A DNA stretch of 64,000 bases from Pseudomonas sp. M47T1 (GCF_000263855.1 NZ_AJWX01000010.1:62001-126000), one strand, 5' to 3'. Positions 9,071 through 17,857 are shown, numbered from the stretch's first letter. Translations and numbers: made by a program. Notes: generated by a model from the letters alone, not told the origin.

Positions 9071-9240
9071 CCGGGCAATGTCGATGACGTTTCCCCCTCA
9101 AAATAGGCCCCTCCCGGCACTGGCCAGAGGGCGCCCGGGGTATTCACAATGACCTGAGCAACAGCCGCTGCCCGTGAGCACCTGCCCCTGGCGATGCGTA
9201 CGCGGCCTGGTCTTACCCCAAGAATAAGGAAGCCTTTTGC

Positions 9241-10077
9241 ATGAGTGTTCCTGCCATTCCCCTCAACGACGGCACCCACCTGCCAGCCATCGGCTTCGGC
9301 ACCTGCAAGCTCAACGGCAGCCCCGGCGCGCAAGCTATCGCCAGGGCCATCGACAACGGCTACCGGCTGCTGGACAGCGCTTTCAGCTACGAGAACGAAG
9401 GCGCCGTGGCGCAGGCGATGCGCATGGCTTCGGTACCGCGCGAAGCCCTGCGCTTCACCTCGAAGATTCCCGGCCGACACTACGCCTACAACGACGCCCT
9501 GGCCTGTATCGAAGAGAGCCGCTACCGCACCCGGCTGGACACCATTGACCTTTACCTGCTGCATTGGCCCAACCCCGCCCAAGGTCTTTACCTGGAAGCC
9601 TGGAGCGCGCTGGTGGAGGCAAAGGAACGCGGCTGGGTGACCTCGATCGGTGTGTGCAACTTTCTCCCCGAGCATGTGCAGGCGCTCGTTGACGCCAGCG
9701 GCGTGAAGCCGTGCGTCAACCAGATTGAGCTGCACCCCTATTTTCCCCAGCCCGAGCAACTGGCCTGGGACAAGGCCAACGGCATCGTCACCCAGGCCTG
9801 GAGCCCCATTGGCCGCGGCAACGACCTGCAGAGCGACCCGGTACTTCAGGGTATCGCCCGCCAGCACGGCCGCAGCGTGGTGCAGGTGATCCTGCGCTGG
9901 CACGTGCAACTGGGCAGCGTGCCGTTGCCCAAAGCCAGTTCAGACCAGCGCCAGCGGGACAACCTGGACGTGTTCGACTTCGAGCTGTCGACCCAGGACA
10001 TGGCGGCCATCGCCACCCTGGCGCGGCCGGACGGGCGCATCCTGGGGCAGGACCCGGCCCACTACCAAGAGCTGTGA
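9241..10077 (+). CDS. Aldo/keto reductase (2,5-diketogluconate-reductase-like)
   Basis: 278-residue NAD(P)H-dependent cytoplasmic reductase of the AKR superfamily. The catalytic tetrad is complete: Asp45 and Tyr50 (LLDSAFSYENE), Lys75 (FTSKIPG) and His108 (LLHWPNP). The cofactor-phosphate region appears as LPKASSDQRQRDN near residue 230. Length and pattern fit the AKR subgroup that contains 2,5-diketo-D-gluconate reductases. Its place after a sugar-acid oxidising block and a porin suggests it reduces a keto-acid product after uptake, but no dedicated transporter is adjacent. The start has AAGGAA 10 bases upstream. Confidence 0.85.
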   Translation: MSVPAIPLNDGTHLPAIGFGTCKLNGSPGAQAIARAIDNGYRLLDSAFSYENEGAVAQAMRMASVPREALRFTSKIPGRHYAYNDALACIEESRYRTRLDTIDLYLLHWPNPAQGLYLEAWSALVEAKERGWVTSIGVCNFLPEHVQALVDASGVKPCVNQIELHPYFPQPEQLAWDKANGIVTQAWSPIGRGNDLQSDPVLQGIARQHGRSVVQVILRWHVQLGSVPLPKASSDQRQRDNLDVFDFELSTQDMAAIATLARPDGRILGQDPAHYQEL

Positions 10078-10120
10078 ACAGGTGCGCGGCCTGGTCGCCA
10101 GACCAGGTCGCGCCCGTCGT

Positions 10121-10618
10121 TTACGGCAGGGCCACCTCGGCCGGGTTCACGCCACACATCAACGCCAGCACTTCCACTACCAAGGCGTGGTCCTCGCGCT
10201 GTGGCAGGCCGGATATGGTCACCGCGCCCACGCAACCCACGCCTTTCACGATCAGCGGAAAACTGCCGCCGTGGGGCGCGTAGTCACGCGTGTCCAGGCC
10301 CATGGCGACCTCCAGCGGCACGCCCTCTTCCTCGGCGGCCAGGCCCACGGCATACGAGCTTTGCTCCATGACTTCCACCACGTTGCGCTTGCGCCGCGCC
10401 CAGTCGGCGTTGTTGGGTGCGGTGCCGGGCATGGCGTAGAGAAACACTGTCTCCTTGGCCAGACGCACTTCGATGGTGGTGGCCACGTCTGTTGCCTCGC
10501 ACGCCTGTTTCAGGCGCGTGCCCAGCGCCCAGGCACTGGCTTTGTCGAAGGCGGCGAATTGCAGCTGTTGCTGTTGCTGGGCAATGCGTTGCAGGTCAAC
10601 CTGGCGCGGGGTAGTCAT
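10121..10618 (-). CDS. UPF0303 / heme-degrading-domain-like protein
   Basis: 165-residue cytoplasmic protein of the UPF0303 group (GlcG/HbpS-like fold). Typical blocks are visible: the central NNADWARRKRNVVEVMEQSS and the C-terminal GAVTISGLPQREDHALVVEV. The molecular function of this family is unsettled; annotations as heme-degrading domain are by fold. It is convergent with the aldo/keto reductase (43-base gap) and heads towards it, separate from the gene upstream. No metal or heme motif can be assigned from sequence alone. Confidence 0.75.
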   Translation of the reverse strand: MTTPRQVDLQRIAQQQQQLQFAAFDKASAWALGTRLKQACEATDVATTIEVRLAKETVFLYAMPGTAPNNADWARRKRNVVEVMEQSSYAVGLAAEEEGVPLEVAMGLDTRDYAPHGGSFPLIVKGVGCVGAVTISGLPQREDHALVVEVLALMCGVNPAEVALP

Positions 10619-10696
10619 CTACTGAAATCCTTGTCACGAAGGTCAATGGAGGAAGCCCCAGAGTGCCTGATGACGATGGCGCTGGCTATCCTTGTG

Positions 10697-11443
10697 TCAG
10701 CCGCGCCGAGGCAATGACTGGTACAGCCGCTGGACGGTTTCGGGGCCGTACTTGCGCTCCAGTTTACGCACAATGAAATGCCCGCTGGCCATGTCCTGGA
10801 AGTGGTCGATAAAGGCCAGGTTGATCAGCGCGCCGCCCACGGCGCCGATGGCGGGGATGGACTGCGCTGCAGCCTTTTCGCTGACGTGCAGGCTGAAGCG
10901 TTCGGCGATCGCGCTGATCAACTTGAGTATCGAACCATCGGTCAGGGACTTGGCCAAGGCGGCGCGCACGGCGTAGTAGCCGGTTTCCGAATCGTCATCG
11001 GCGCTGGCCCGGCCGCCCAGGGCAAACACCGCCAGGCACGCCTGCTTGGCGTCGTCGGTGTCGATGTGTTCTTCATGGCTGCGGGCGATGTCGGCGATGG
11101 AACGTAACATGATGGAGGTCGACAGCGGCAGTTCCACGCTGAGCCCGGCCAGGCCGAAGAAGCCGCCCACCCCGCCGCTCACGGCGATGCCCGCCTTGTG
11201 CCAGCGGTTGGAGGGTTGTTCGCCGGGGACATCCTTGATGGTGAACACCGCGGCGTCCAAAGCCTTCACCAGCGCGGCCTGGGTGATGCCGGCGATGCGC
11301 CGGGTGACGCTGGCGGGCAGGTACGCCAGCGCGCCTTCGATGGGCATGCCGATGATGTGGGTGACCTTGGCCACGAAACCGGGGTTTTCCAGCAGGTTCT
11401 TGGCATGTTGCAGGTGTTGCAGGTCTTCTGGCGAAACGCTCAT
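10697..11443 (-). CDS. EcsC family protein
   Basis: 248-residue protein of the EcsC family. Two hydrophobic Gly-rich stretches are visible: GIAVSGGVGGFFGLAGLSVELPL (quoted in part: GGVGGFFGLAG) in the middle and SIPAIGAVGGALINLAFIDHF near the C-terminus (core AIGAVGGALIN), consistent with membrane association. The family name comes from an ABC-transporter-linked protein of Bacillus, but Pseudomonas members have no established role. The start at 11443 (MSVSPEDL) is preferred to the 16-residue longer reading because the extension is Arg-rich and unlike the family. No obvious functional link to neighbours. Confidence 0.8.
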   Translation of the reverse strand: MSVSPEDLQHLQHAKNLLENPGFVAKVTHIIGMPIEGALAYLPASVTRRIAGITQAALVKALDAAVFTIKDVPGEQPSNRWHKAGIAVSGGVGGFFGLAGLSVELPLSTSIMLRSIADIARSHEEHIDTDDAKQACLAVFALGGRASADDDSETGYYAVRAALAKSLTDGSILKLISAIAERFSLHVSEKAAAQSIPAIGAVGGALINLAFIDHFQDMASGHFIVRKLERKYGPETVQRLYQSLPRRG

Positions 11444-11586
11444 CGACGGGTTCTCGGTGCAGACGTGTCTACCACGGTGCAGCCGGGCCAAGAAAATGGC
11501 AAGTGGTGTGACCCTGTGCGCTGGAGATCTTCATCGATGCCCAGGGCCAGCGCAACCTTCGGCAGCGGCAAGCGGTGTACGGTGGG

Positions 11587-11997
11587 TCAATCCGGGATAA
11601 CGGCGATCACGTCTATTTCCATCAGCCATTGCGGCTGGCCCAGGGCCGACACCACAAGCCCCGTGGAGATCGGGAACACGCCCTTGAGCCACTTGCCGAC
11701 TTCCTGGTACACCGGCTCGCGGTAGCGGGGGTCGATCAGGTAGGTGGTGGTCTTGACGATGTGCGACAGGTCCGAGCCCGCCTCTTCCAGCAGCTGCTTG
11801 ACGTTTTTCATTGCCTGCTCGGCCTGAGCGCGGGGGTCACCGAGGCCAATCAGGTTGCCCTCGAAGTCAGTGCCCACCTGGCCACGGACGTACACGGTGT
11901 TGCCGGCGCGCACGGCCTGGCACAGGTCGTTGTCCAGGGACTGGTTGGGGTAGGTTTCCTTGGTGTTGAACATGCGGATGCGCGTATGGGTAGGCAT
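11587..11997 (-). CDS. RidA/YjgF-family enamine/imine deaminase-like protein
   Basis: 136-residue Rid superfamily protein; family members hydrolyse reactive enamine or imine intermediates or act in amine and pyrimidine catabolism. Seen: YVRGQVGTDFEG, the central AEQAMKNVKQLLEEAGSDLSH and the C-terminal WLMEIDVIAVIP with a Glu at the position used in Rid active sites. It lies 29 bases downstream of the flavin monooxygenase and is cotranscribed with it. The pair, next to a TetR gene and an aminotransferase/dehydrogenase cluster, suggests handling of an imine formed by oxidation of an amine substrate. Confidence 0.88.
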   Translation of the reverse strand: MPTHTRIRMFNTKETYPNQSLDNDLCQAVRAGNTVYVRGQVGTDFEGNLIGLGDPRAQAEQAMKNVKQLLEEAGSDLSHIVKTTTYLIDPRYREPVYQEVGKWLKGVFPISTGLVVSALGQPQWLMEIDVIAVIPD

Positions 11998-12026
11998 CGG
12001 TTACTCCTCGAATGCGAAAAAGGGAA

Positions 12027-13331
12027 TCAGGCGCTGACGGTAGGCTTTTCGACGGCCTTGGCCTGGCGCTGCGCCGCGTCACGGTGATAGGCCGCGTACT
12101 GACGCTGAATGGCGATCTGGTCGGCGATGTACTTGGCGTCGTGCCACACACCCCAGATAAACGACGAACCACGACGCGACTGCCACGGCAGGCCCAGGAA
12201 GTACACGCCCGGCTCGGTGGAGACGCCGCGCTGATGGGTAGGCTTGCCGTTGGCGTCGAAGGCGTCCACCGCCAGCCAGTTGTAGTCGGTGGCAAACCCG
12301 GTGGCCCAGATGATTGACGTGACGCCTGCGGCCGCCAGGTCCAATTCCAGCAGCGGCTGGGTGATGCAGGCCGCGTCGGGGAAGCGTCGGCGCGCCTCGG
12401 GTTCCAGTGGCAGGTCCAGGCCGTTGCGCTCGGTGTAAGCGTCGGCAGCGTCCAGCAGGTTCAGGTAGTTCTCGTCGCCACGGTTGAGGTTGTCCGCCAA
12501 GTCTGGCTGGAAGCTCACCGTGGTGCCGTCGAAGGCCTTGGTCAAGCCCACCAGGTTCATGCCCTGTTGTGCCAGCTCGCGGAAGTCCACAGTGCGGCCG
12601 CCATGGGCGCCGCTGACGGCGATGGTCACGTGCTCACGGCCCGGTTTCATGGCCGCCGCGTCCCACTCGCCCAGCACGCCCAGCCACCAGCAGAAATCGC
12701 GCCCGCGGTAGGCACGCGGCGGCCGATCGTGCTGGCCCACCGACAGGTACACATCACGCCCGGCGCGGCGCAGTTCGTCGGCGATCTGCACGCCCGAGGA
12801 GCCGGCGCCCACCACCAGCACACCGCCTGCGGGCAACTGCTGAGGGTTGCGGTAATCGGCCGAATGCAGTTGCTTCAACGCCACGTTCTGCGGGGCGATA
12901 GCCGGAATGACCGGGCGCTGGAACGGGCCGGTGGCGGCCACCACGCGGCGGGCTTCAATGACGCCGTCGCTGGTCTCGATGGTGAAGCCCGGGCGGCCAA
13001 CGTTGCGCTGTACCTTCTTGACCTCGACACCGGTGCGGATGGGCGCGTTGAACTTGCGGGCGTAGGCCTCGAAGTAATCGGCCACGCGTTCCTTGGGGGC
13101 AAAACCGTCAGGGCTCAGGTCATCGAACTCAAGGCCGGGGAAGCGATCGTGCCAGGCCGGGCCGTTGGCCACCAGCGAATCCCAGCGACCGGTGCGCCAG
13201 CGTTCGGCGATGCGGCTGCGCTCCAGCACCAGGTGCGGAACGCCGAGCTTGCTCAGGTGCTCGCTCATGGCCACGCCGGCCTGGCCGGCGCCGACGATAA
13301 GCGTATCGATTTCCACGGTTGCCACAGTCAT
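12027..13331 (-). CDS. Flavin-dependent NAD(P)H monooxygenase (FMO-like)
   Basis: 434-residue flavoprotein with an FAD Rossmann motif at residues 13-18 (GAGQAG) and a second NADPH motif near 180 (VVGAGSSGVQIADEL). The ATGFATDYNWL segment (about 350) is the ATG motif that joins the two domains of group B monooxygenases. The FMO fingerprint FxGxxxHxxx(Y/F) is replaced by GPFQRPVIPAIAP...LHSADYRNP. Such enzymes N- or S-oxygenate amines or thiols, or oxygenate ketones. It forms an operon with RidA, so an N-oxygenation or amine-oxidation role is plausible. No signal peptide; cytoplasmic. Confidence 0.85.
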   Translation of the reverse strand: MTVATVEIDTLIVGAGQAGVAMSEHLSKLGVPHLVLERSRIAERWRTGRWDSLVANGPAWHDRFPGLEFDDLSPDGFAPKERVADYFEAYARKFNAPIRTGVEVKKVQRNVGRPGFTIETSDGVIEARRVVAATGPFQRPVIPAIAPQNVALKQLHSADYRNPQQLPAGGVLVVGAGSSGVQIADELRRAGRDVYLSVGQHDRPPRAYRGRDFCWWLGVLGEWDAAAMKPGREHVTIAVSGAHGGRTVDFRELAQQGMNLVGLTKAFDGTTVSFQPDLADNLNRGDENYLNLLDAADAYTERNGLDLPLEPEARRRFPDAACITQPLLELDLAAAGVTSIIWATGFATDYNWLAVDAFDANGKPTHQRGVSTEPGVYFLGLPWQSRRGSSFIWGVWHDAKYIADQIAIQRQYAAYHRDAAQRQAKAVEKPTVSA

Positions 13332-13472
13332 GTTTGTGTCCTTCTCAAAAGCGTGCCGAATGGAATCGGTCAGGGGGATGCTCTTGAGCGCATTCTGTGC
13401 AAGTCGGGTGTACAGCGAAATTAGGTTTTTTGTCGTCGCAGGGCAGGAAAAAGCTTGGAGGGTGAAAATCAG

Positions 13473-13541
13473 CCTGTGGGCGCTGGTTTGCCAGCGAGCT
13501 GTTGAGGGTCAAAAGCTCGCTGGCAAGCCGGCAGCCACAGG
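13473..13541. repeat. REP-like inverted pair, family C
   Basis: CCTGTGGGCGCTGGTTTGCC and its near complement GGCAAGCCGGCAGCCACAGG flank a short AT-poor loop, with GCGAGCT/AGCTCGC inner arms. It fills the space between the convergently placed end of the TetR gene and the start side of the monooxygenase; similar to 7571-7627. Confidence 0.7.
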
Positions 13542-13546
13542 TATGG

Positions 13547-14149
13547 CTAGACCAACAGACCGTGGCACAACAGCCGCAACACCGCGCGCATGTGCGCCGC
13601 ATGGGCGGCGCGGTTCGGGGCGGGCTCGGTGGCCAGGCGGATGAACGCCAGGTTGGCGTACTGGTTGAACAGCGTGGCGGCGACGTCGATGTCCACCGTG
13701 GCCTTGACCTTGCCCAACTGTTGGAAATGCAGCAGCAGCGCCCGGGTCTCGGCCACCACGGCGTCGTTCCAGGGCTGGAAGGTGGCGGCGAACTCGCCGG
13801 TGAACAGGAACGGCGCCAGCTCGCGCCACAGCGACGCCGGCATGGCCTGCAACTGGTAGCGGGTCATCAAGCCTTCCAGCTCGCACAGGGCGTCCAGCGG
13901 GTCGCAGGTGTCGTCCAGGTGGGCGCGGGCTTCGAGCATGGCCTGCTGGTCCGGGCCCTTGAGCAGCGCCAGCAGGATCTCCTGCTTGCCACCAAAGTAA
14001 TTGACCACGGTGGGCGCCGACACCCCGGCCCGCTGGGCAATCTGCTCAAGGGTGGTGGCCACGAAACCATTGGCCTTGAACAGCGCCAGCGCGGCCTCGG
14101 CAATGACCTGGCGGCGCTGCTCTTTCTGTCGTTCTCGTAATCCGGTCAT
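13547..14149 (-). CDS. TetR-family transcriptional regulator
   Basis: 200-residue regulator. The N-terminal TetR helix-turn-helix (residues about 12-55: LFKANGFVATTLEQIAQRAG, VSAPTVVNYFGGKQEIL) is followed by a helical ligand-binding domain without clear motif. It is transcribed divergently from the aminotransferase at 14282 across a 132-base, unusually AT-rich region holding an inverted repeat over a predicted -35 box (14213-14226). It probably controls the aminotransferase side and possibly the monooxygenase-RidA operon behind it (215-base gap with a REP doublet in between). Effector unknown. Confidence 0.9.
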   Translation of the reverse strand: MTGLRERQKEQRRQVIAEAALALFKANGFVATTLEQIAQRAGVSAPTVVNYFGGKQEILLALLKGPDQQAMLEARAHLDDTCDPLDALCELEGLMTRYQLQAMPASLWRELAPFLFTGEFAATFQPWNDAVVAETRALLLHFQQLGKVKATVDIDVAATLFNQYANLAFIRLATEPAPNRAAHAAHMRAVLRLLCHGLLV

Positions 14150-14195
14150 GAAGGCTCTGGCGGGCGGTACAGGTGGCCCTAGGGTAAGGTCTTTT

Positions 14196-14211
14196 ATTTT
14201 CGAGGCAAATT
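14196..14211 (-). promoter_or_regulatory. CCTCG motif copy (read on minus strand)
   Basis: On the minus strand AATTTGCCTCGAAAAT. Very similar strings occur upstream of the aldehyde dehydrogenase (17811-17828) and the ABC transporter (22675-22691). Candidate shared regulator site for the 14282-25450 genes. Confidence 0.4.
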
Positions 14212-14212
14212 A

Positions 14213-14247
14213 TTTTGTTTACAAAAATATTTTTGACTGCAAATAAT
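14213..14247 (+). promoter_or_regulatory. Predicted sigma70 promoter overlapped by inverted repeat
   Basis: TTTACA (14218-14223) and AATAAT (14242-14247) are spaced by 18 bases, 34 bases before the aminotransferase ATG. The perfect inverted repeat TTTTGT-TT-ACAAAA (14213-14226) covers the -35 box, the usual place for a TetR-type operator. The stretch is much richer in A+T than its surroundings. Confidence 0.5.
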
Positions 14248-14281
14248 CTGTCCATCCAGCGCCCGCCACAGGAGACAGGCA

Positions 14282-15661
14282 ATGACCACCGAACGCCCTA
14301 ACCGCAGCACCCGTGACTACCAGGCCGCCGATGCGGCCCACCACATTCACGCTTTTGTCGACCAGAAGGCGCTGAACGAAGAAGGCCCGCGCGTCATCGT
14401 TGGCGGCGAGCGGCTGACCCTGTGGGACAGCGACGGCAAGCGCTACCTGGACGGCATGTCGGGCCTGTGGTGCACCAACCTGGGCTATGGCCGCAAGGAC
14501 CTGGCCGCCGCCGCCAGCAAACAGCTGGAACAACTGCCGTACTACAACATGTTCTTCCACACCACCCACCCGGCAGTGATCGAGCTGTCCGAGTTGCTGT
14601 TCAGCCTGCTGCCGTCACACTACAGCCACGCCATCTACACCAACTCCGGCTCCGAAGCCAACGAGGTGCTGATCCGCACGGTGCGCAAGTTCTGGCAGGT
14701 GATGGGCAAGCCCGAGAAGAAAATCATGATCGGCCGCTGGAACGGCTACCACGGCTCCACCCTGGCCGCCACGGCGCTGGGCGGCATGAAGTTCATGCAC
14801 GACATGGGCGGCACCGTGCCGGATGTGGTGCACATCGACGAGCCTTACTGGTATGCCCACGAGGGCAATCTCAGCCCTGAAGAGTTCGGCCTGCGCGCCG
14901 CACGCCAGCTGGAAGACAAAATTCTGCAGCTGGGCGCCGACAAGGTCGCCGCCTTCGTCGCCGAGCCCTTCCAGGGCGCCGGTGGCATGATCATTCCGCC
15001 GGCCACCTACTGGCCGGAAATTCAGCGTATCTGCCGCCAATATGATGTGCTGTTGTGCGCTGATGAAGTGATCGGCGGTTTCGGCCGCACGGGTGAATGG
15101 TTCGCCCACCAGGCACTGGGCTTCGAACCCGACACCCTGTCCATCGCCAAGGGCCTGACCTCGGGCTACATCCCCATGGGTGGCCTGATCCTGTCACGGC
15201 GCATGGCCGAGGCCCTGGTGGAACGCGGCGGCGTATTTGCCCATGGCCTGACCTACTCCGGGCACCCGGTGGCCGCCGCCGTGGCCATCGCCAACCTCAA
15301 GGCGCTGCGCGACGAAGGTGTGGTTACCCAAGTGAAAACCGACACCGGCCCGTACCTGCAGAACTGCCTGCGCGAAGTGTTCGGCAACCACCCGCTGGTG
15401 GGTGAAGTACAAGGTATCGGCCTGGTGGCGGCGTTGCAGTTCGCCGAAGACAAGGCCACCCGCAAGCGCTTTGCCAACGAGAACGATATCGCCTGGCGCT
15501 GCCGCACCATCGGTTTCGAGGAAGGCATCATCATCCGCTCCACCCTGGGACGCATGATCATGGCCCCGGCCCTGGTGGCCACCCGTGCCGAACTGGACGA
15601 ACTGGTGGACAAGACCCGCATCGCCGTGGACCGCACCGCCCGCGAGATTGGGGTCCTGTAA
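14282..15661 (+). CDS. Class III aminotransferase (SpuC / omega-amino acid:pyruvate type)
   Basis: 459-residue PLP enzyme that would move an amino group from a primary amine or omega-amino acid to pyruvate, giving an aldehyde plus alanine. Lys290 in SIAKGLTSG is the PLP-binding lysine; DEVIGGFGRTGEWFAH is the class III cofactor-binding block; NSGSEANE (about residue 120) binds the PLP phosphate. Overall it resembles putrescine:pyruvate aminotransferase SpuC, but paralogues in Pseudomonas act on many amines, so the substrate is open. Strong GGAGA 8 bases before the ATG. It starts the plus-strand catabolic block and is followed by a REP palindrome. Confidence 0.9.
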   Translation: MTTERPNRSTRDYQAADAAHHIHAFVDQKALNEEGPRVIVGGERLTLWDSDGKRYLDGMSGLWCTNLGYGRKDLAAAASKQLEQLPYYNMFFHTTHPAVIELSELLFSLLPSHYSHAIYTNSGSEANEVLIRTVRKFWQVMGKPEKKIMIGRWNGYHGSTLAATALGGMKFMHDMGGTVPDVVHIDEPYWYAHEGNLSPEEFGLRAARQLEDKILQLGADKVAAFVAEPFQGAGGMIIPPATYWPEIQRICRQYDVLLCADEVIGGFGRTGEWFAHQALGFEPDTLSIAKGLTSGYIPMGGLILSRRMAEALVERGGVFAHGLTYSGHPVAAAVAIANLKALRDEGVVTQVKTDTGPYLQNCLREVFGNHPLVGEVQGIGLVAALQFAEDKATRKRFANENDIAWRCRTIGFEEGIIIRSTLGRMIMAPALVATRAELDELVDKTRIAVDRTAREIGVL

Positions 15662-15670
15662 GCACACCCT

Positions 15671-15782
15671 CCCCCTCGCAGCTGCCCTCAGGCTGCGAGA
15701 AGGTCTGCATGACCTTCGGCGGTGTCAGGTTGATCGCGGGCCCGCGGTGCGGGCCTTCGCAGCCTTCGGCAGCTCCGGGGGA
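15671..15782. repeat. REP-like long palindrome, family A copy 2
   Basis: Starts CGCAGCTGCCCTCAGGCTGC and ends CCTTCGCAGCCTTCGGCAGC, with the inner GGTGTCAGGTTGATCGCGGG block matching copy 1 at 2312-2414. Lies directly after the aminotransferase stop. Confidence 0.8.
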
Positions 15783-15915
15783 GGCGTTCGCCAGCGCCAT
15801 GCGGGGGTATCCGGCTGCAGAGCTTTTTACGAACCTAGCACCATAAAAATCCTAATTTCCCCCACCCCGCCCCATGCCCACAATGGTCTTGTACACTCAA
15901 CAGGACGAATCCCCC

Positions 15916-16590
15916 ATGACGTTTTCCATCGTCGGCCGCTGCGCCGAAACCGGCCAGCTGGGCATTGCCATCAGCTCCTCCAGCATTGCCGTGGGCGCGC
16001 GCTGCCCGTGGCTGCGCCCAGGCGTGGGCGCGGTGTCCACCCAGAACATCACCCTGCCTGCCCTGGGCCCGCAGGTACTCGACCAACTGGAGCACGGGCT
16101 TACCCCCGCCCAGGCCCTGGACAAGGCGCTGACCAGCAATGGCTACAGCCAGTACCGCCAAGTGACCGCCCTGGACCACCTGGGCAACGCCGCCTTCTTC
16201 AGCGGCAGCGAAACCCTGGGCACGCACAATGCCGTGGCCGGCGAGCAATGCGTGGGGGCCGGCAACATGCTGGCCGACCGCGCCGTGATCGACACCCTGG
16301 TGCGCACCTTTGAAACCAGCGAGGGGCAACTGGCCGACCGCCTGTTGGCCGCCATGCAGGCCGCCGTGGCCGCCGGTGGCGAAGCAGGCCCCGTGCACTC
16401 GGCCGCGCTGGTGGTGGTGGGCGAGCTGACCTGGCCCATCGTCGACCTGCGCGTGGACTGGGCCGACGAGGCGCCCATCGACGCGCTGGCCAAACTGTGG
16501 ACGGCCTACCGCCCGCAGTTGCAGGACTACCTGACCCGCGCCCTGGACCCGACCAAGGCGCCCCGCTACGGCGTGCCCGGGGACGAATAA
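15916..16590 (+). CDS. DUF1028 domain-containing protein
   Basis: 224-residue protein of the DUF1028 family, proposed by fold to be Ntn-hydrolase-like. The N-terminus MTFSIVGRCAETGQLGIAIS is the diagnostic region, followed by GARCPWLRPGVGAVSTQN (about 33-50). The start at 15916 has AGGACGA 7 bases upstream and places the conserved Thr2-Phe-Ser at the N-terminus; a 14-residue longer reading is unlikely. The stop touches the ATG of the M20 deacetylase at 16591, so they are cotranscribed and probably act on one substrate. DUF1028 genes often neighbour M20 peptidases and RidA, both present here. Function unknown. Confidence 0.88.
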   Translation: MTFSIVGRCAETGQLGIAISSSSIAVGARCPWLRPGVGAVSTQNITLPALGPQVLDQLEHGLTPAQALDKALTSNGYSQYRQVTALDHLGNAAFFSGSETLGTHNAVAGEQCVGAGNMLADRAVIDTLVRTFETSEGQLADRLLAAMQAAVAAGGEAGPVHSAALVVVGELTWPIVDLRVDWADEAPIDALAKLWTAYRPQLQDYLTRALDPTKAPRYGVPGDE

Positions 16591-17751
16591 ATGAGCAGCA
16601 GTCGCGCACTACTGGCCGACCTGATCGGCTTCGACACCACCAGCCGTGAATCGAACCTGCAACTGATTGAGTTCGCGCGCCAGTACCTCGAAGGGTTCGG
16701 CGTGCCGTGCCAACTGATCTTCAACGCCGAGCGCAGCAAGGCCAACCTGTTCGCCACCCTGGGCACCGATGACCGCCCCGGGATTGTGCTGTCGGGCCAC
16801 ACCGACGTAGTACCGGTGGACGGCCAGGCGTGGACGGTGCCGCCGTTCACCCTCACTGAGCGCGATGGCAAGTTGTATGGCCGTGGCGCCGCCGACATGA
16901 AGGGCTATATCGCCTGCGTGCTGGCCGCCGTGCCCAGCCTGCTGGCGGCACCGCTGTCGATGCCGGTGCACATTGCCCTCAGTTACGACGAGGAAGTAGG
17001 CTGCCTGGGCGTGCGCTCGCTGCTCACGGAACTGGCGACCCGGCCGCACACGCCGCTGCTGTGCATCATCGGCGAACCCACTGAACTTGCGCCGGTGCTC
17101 GGCCACAAGGGCAAACTGGCCATGCGTTGTGACGTGCACGGCGCGGCGTGTCACTCGGCCTATGCACCGCAAGGGGTAAACGCCATTGAACATGCCGCCC
17201 AATTGATCGGCGAGCTGGGCCATATTGGTGCACGCCTGCGCGCCCCTGCGTTGCAGGACAGCCGCTTCGACCCACCCTTCAGCACGGTGCAGACCGGGGT
17301 GATCAGCGGCGGCAAGGCGCTGAACATTGTGCCGGCGCACTGCCGCTTCGACTTCGAAGTGCGCGCCCTGCCCGCCCAGGACCCGCGCCAGGTGGCCGAA
17401 CAACTGCAGCGCTACGCCCGCGATGAAGTGTTGCCGCGCATGCAGGCGGTGAATGCCGACAGTGCCATCCATTTCAGCGAGCTGTCGGCGTACCCCGGGC
17501 TGGCCACCGACCGCCACAGCCAGGCGGCGCAACTGATTGCCCGCTTCTGCGGCTCAGACGCCTTCAGCACGGTGGCCTTCGGCACCGAAGGTGGATTGTT
17601 CGACGCCATCGGCATCGCCACGGTGGTGTGCGGGCCGGGCAGCATGGACCAGGGCCACAAGCCCGACGAGTTCGTCAGCGTGGCCCAGCTAAACGCCTGC
17701 GACGCCATGCTGGCGCGCATCGCCGAATACCTCCACACACGCCCTTCGTAG
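16591..17751 (+). CDS. M20 metallo-deacetylase, acetylornithine-deacetylase-like
   Basis: 386-residue zinc hydrolase of the M20 (ArgE/DapE) family. Metal and catalytic residues are in place: SGHTDVVPVDGQ (His/Asp), GRGAADMKGY (bridging Asp), YDEEVGCLG (catalytic Glu pair), IGEPTEL, and the C-terminal GPGSMDQGHKPDEF (last metal His). Family members remove acetyl or other acyl groups from amino acids. It is fused at the stop/start to the DUF1028 gene and precedes a dehydrogenase, so a biosynthetic ArgE role is less likely than removal of an acyl group from a catabolic substrate; the TIGR-type name argE is therefore not assigned. Confidence 0.88.
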   Translation: MSSSRALLADLIGFDTTSRESNLQLIEFARQYLEGFGVPCQLIFNAERSKANLFATLGTDDRPGIVLSGHTDVVPVDGQAWTVPPFTLTERDGKLYGRGAADMKGYIACVLAAVPSLLAAPLSMPVHIALSYDEEVGCLGVRSLLTELATRPHTPLLCIIGEPTELAPVLGHKGKLAMRCDVHGAACHSAYAPQGVNAIEHAAQLIGELGHIGARLRAPALQDSRFDPPFSTVQTGVISGGKALNIVPAHCRFDFEVRALPAQDPRQVAEQLQRYARDEVLPRMQAVNADSAIHFSELSAYPGLATDRHSQAAQLIARFCGSDAFSTVAFGTEGGLFDAIGIATVVCGPGSMDQGHKPDEFVSVAQLNACDAMLARIAEYLHTRPS

Positions 17752-17810
17752 ATGCAGCGGGGGTGTTCTGACGCACCGGAAGGGGGCGCCTTGCGCCCTG
17801 AAAAAGGGCG

Positions 17811-17857
17811 AAATTGCCTCGCTTTTTTATCGAACCCAAGCACATATTTCCTCATTT
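17811..17857 (+). promoter_or_regulatory. Two CCTCG/A motif copies upstream of aldehyde dehydrogenase
   Basis: AAATTGCCTCGCTTTTTT (17811-17828) and ATATTTCCTCATTT (17844-17857); the CCTC cores are 33 bases apart, three helical turns. They resemble the strings at 14196-14211 and 22653-22691 and lie 60-100 bases before the GTG start at 17916. Confidence 0.4.

Noticed and set aside
16591..17751. Biosynthetic acetylornithine deacetylase argE
   Set aside because: Context is catabolic and coupled to DUF1028; Pseudomonas arginine synthesis normally uses ArgJ transacetylation.
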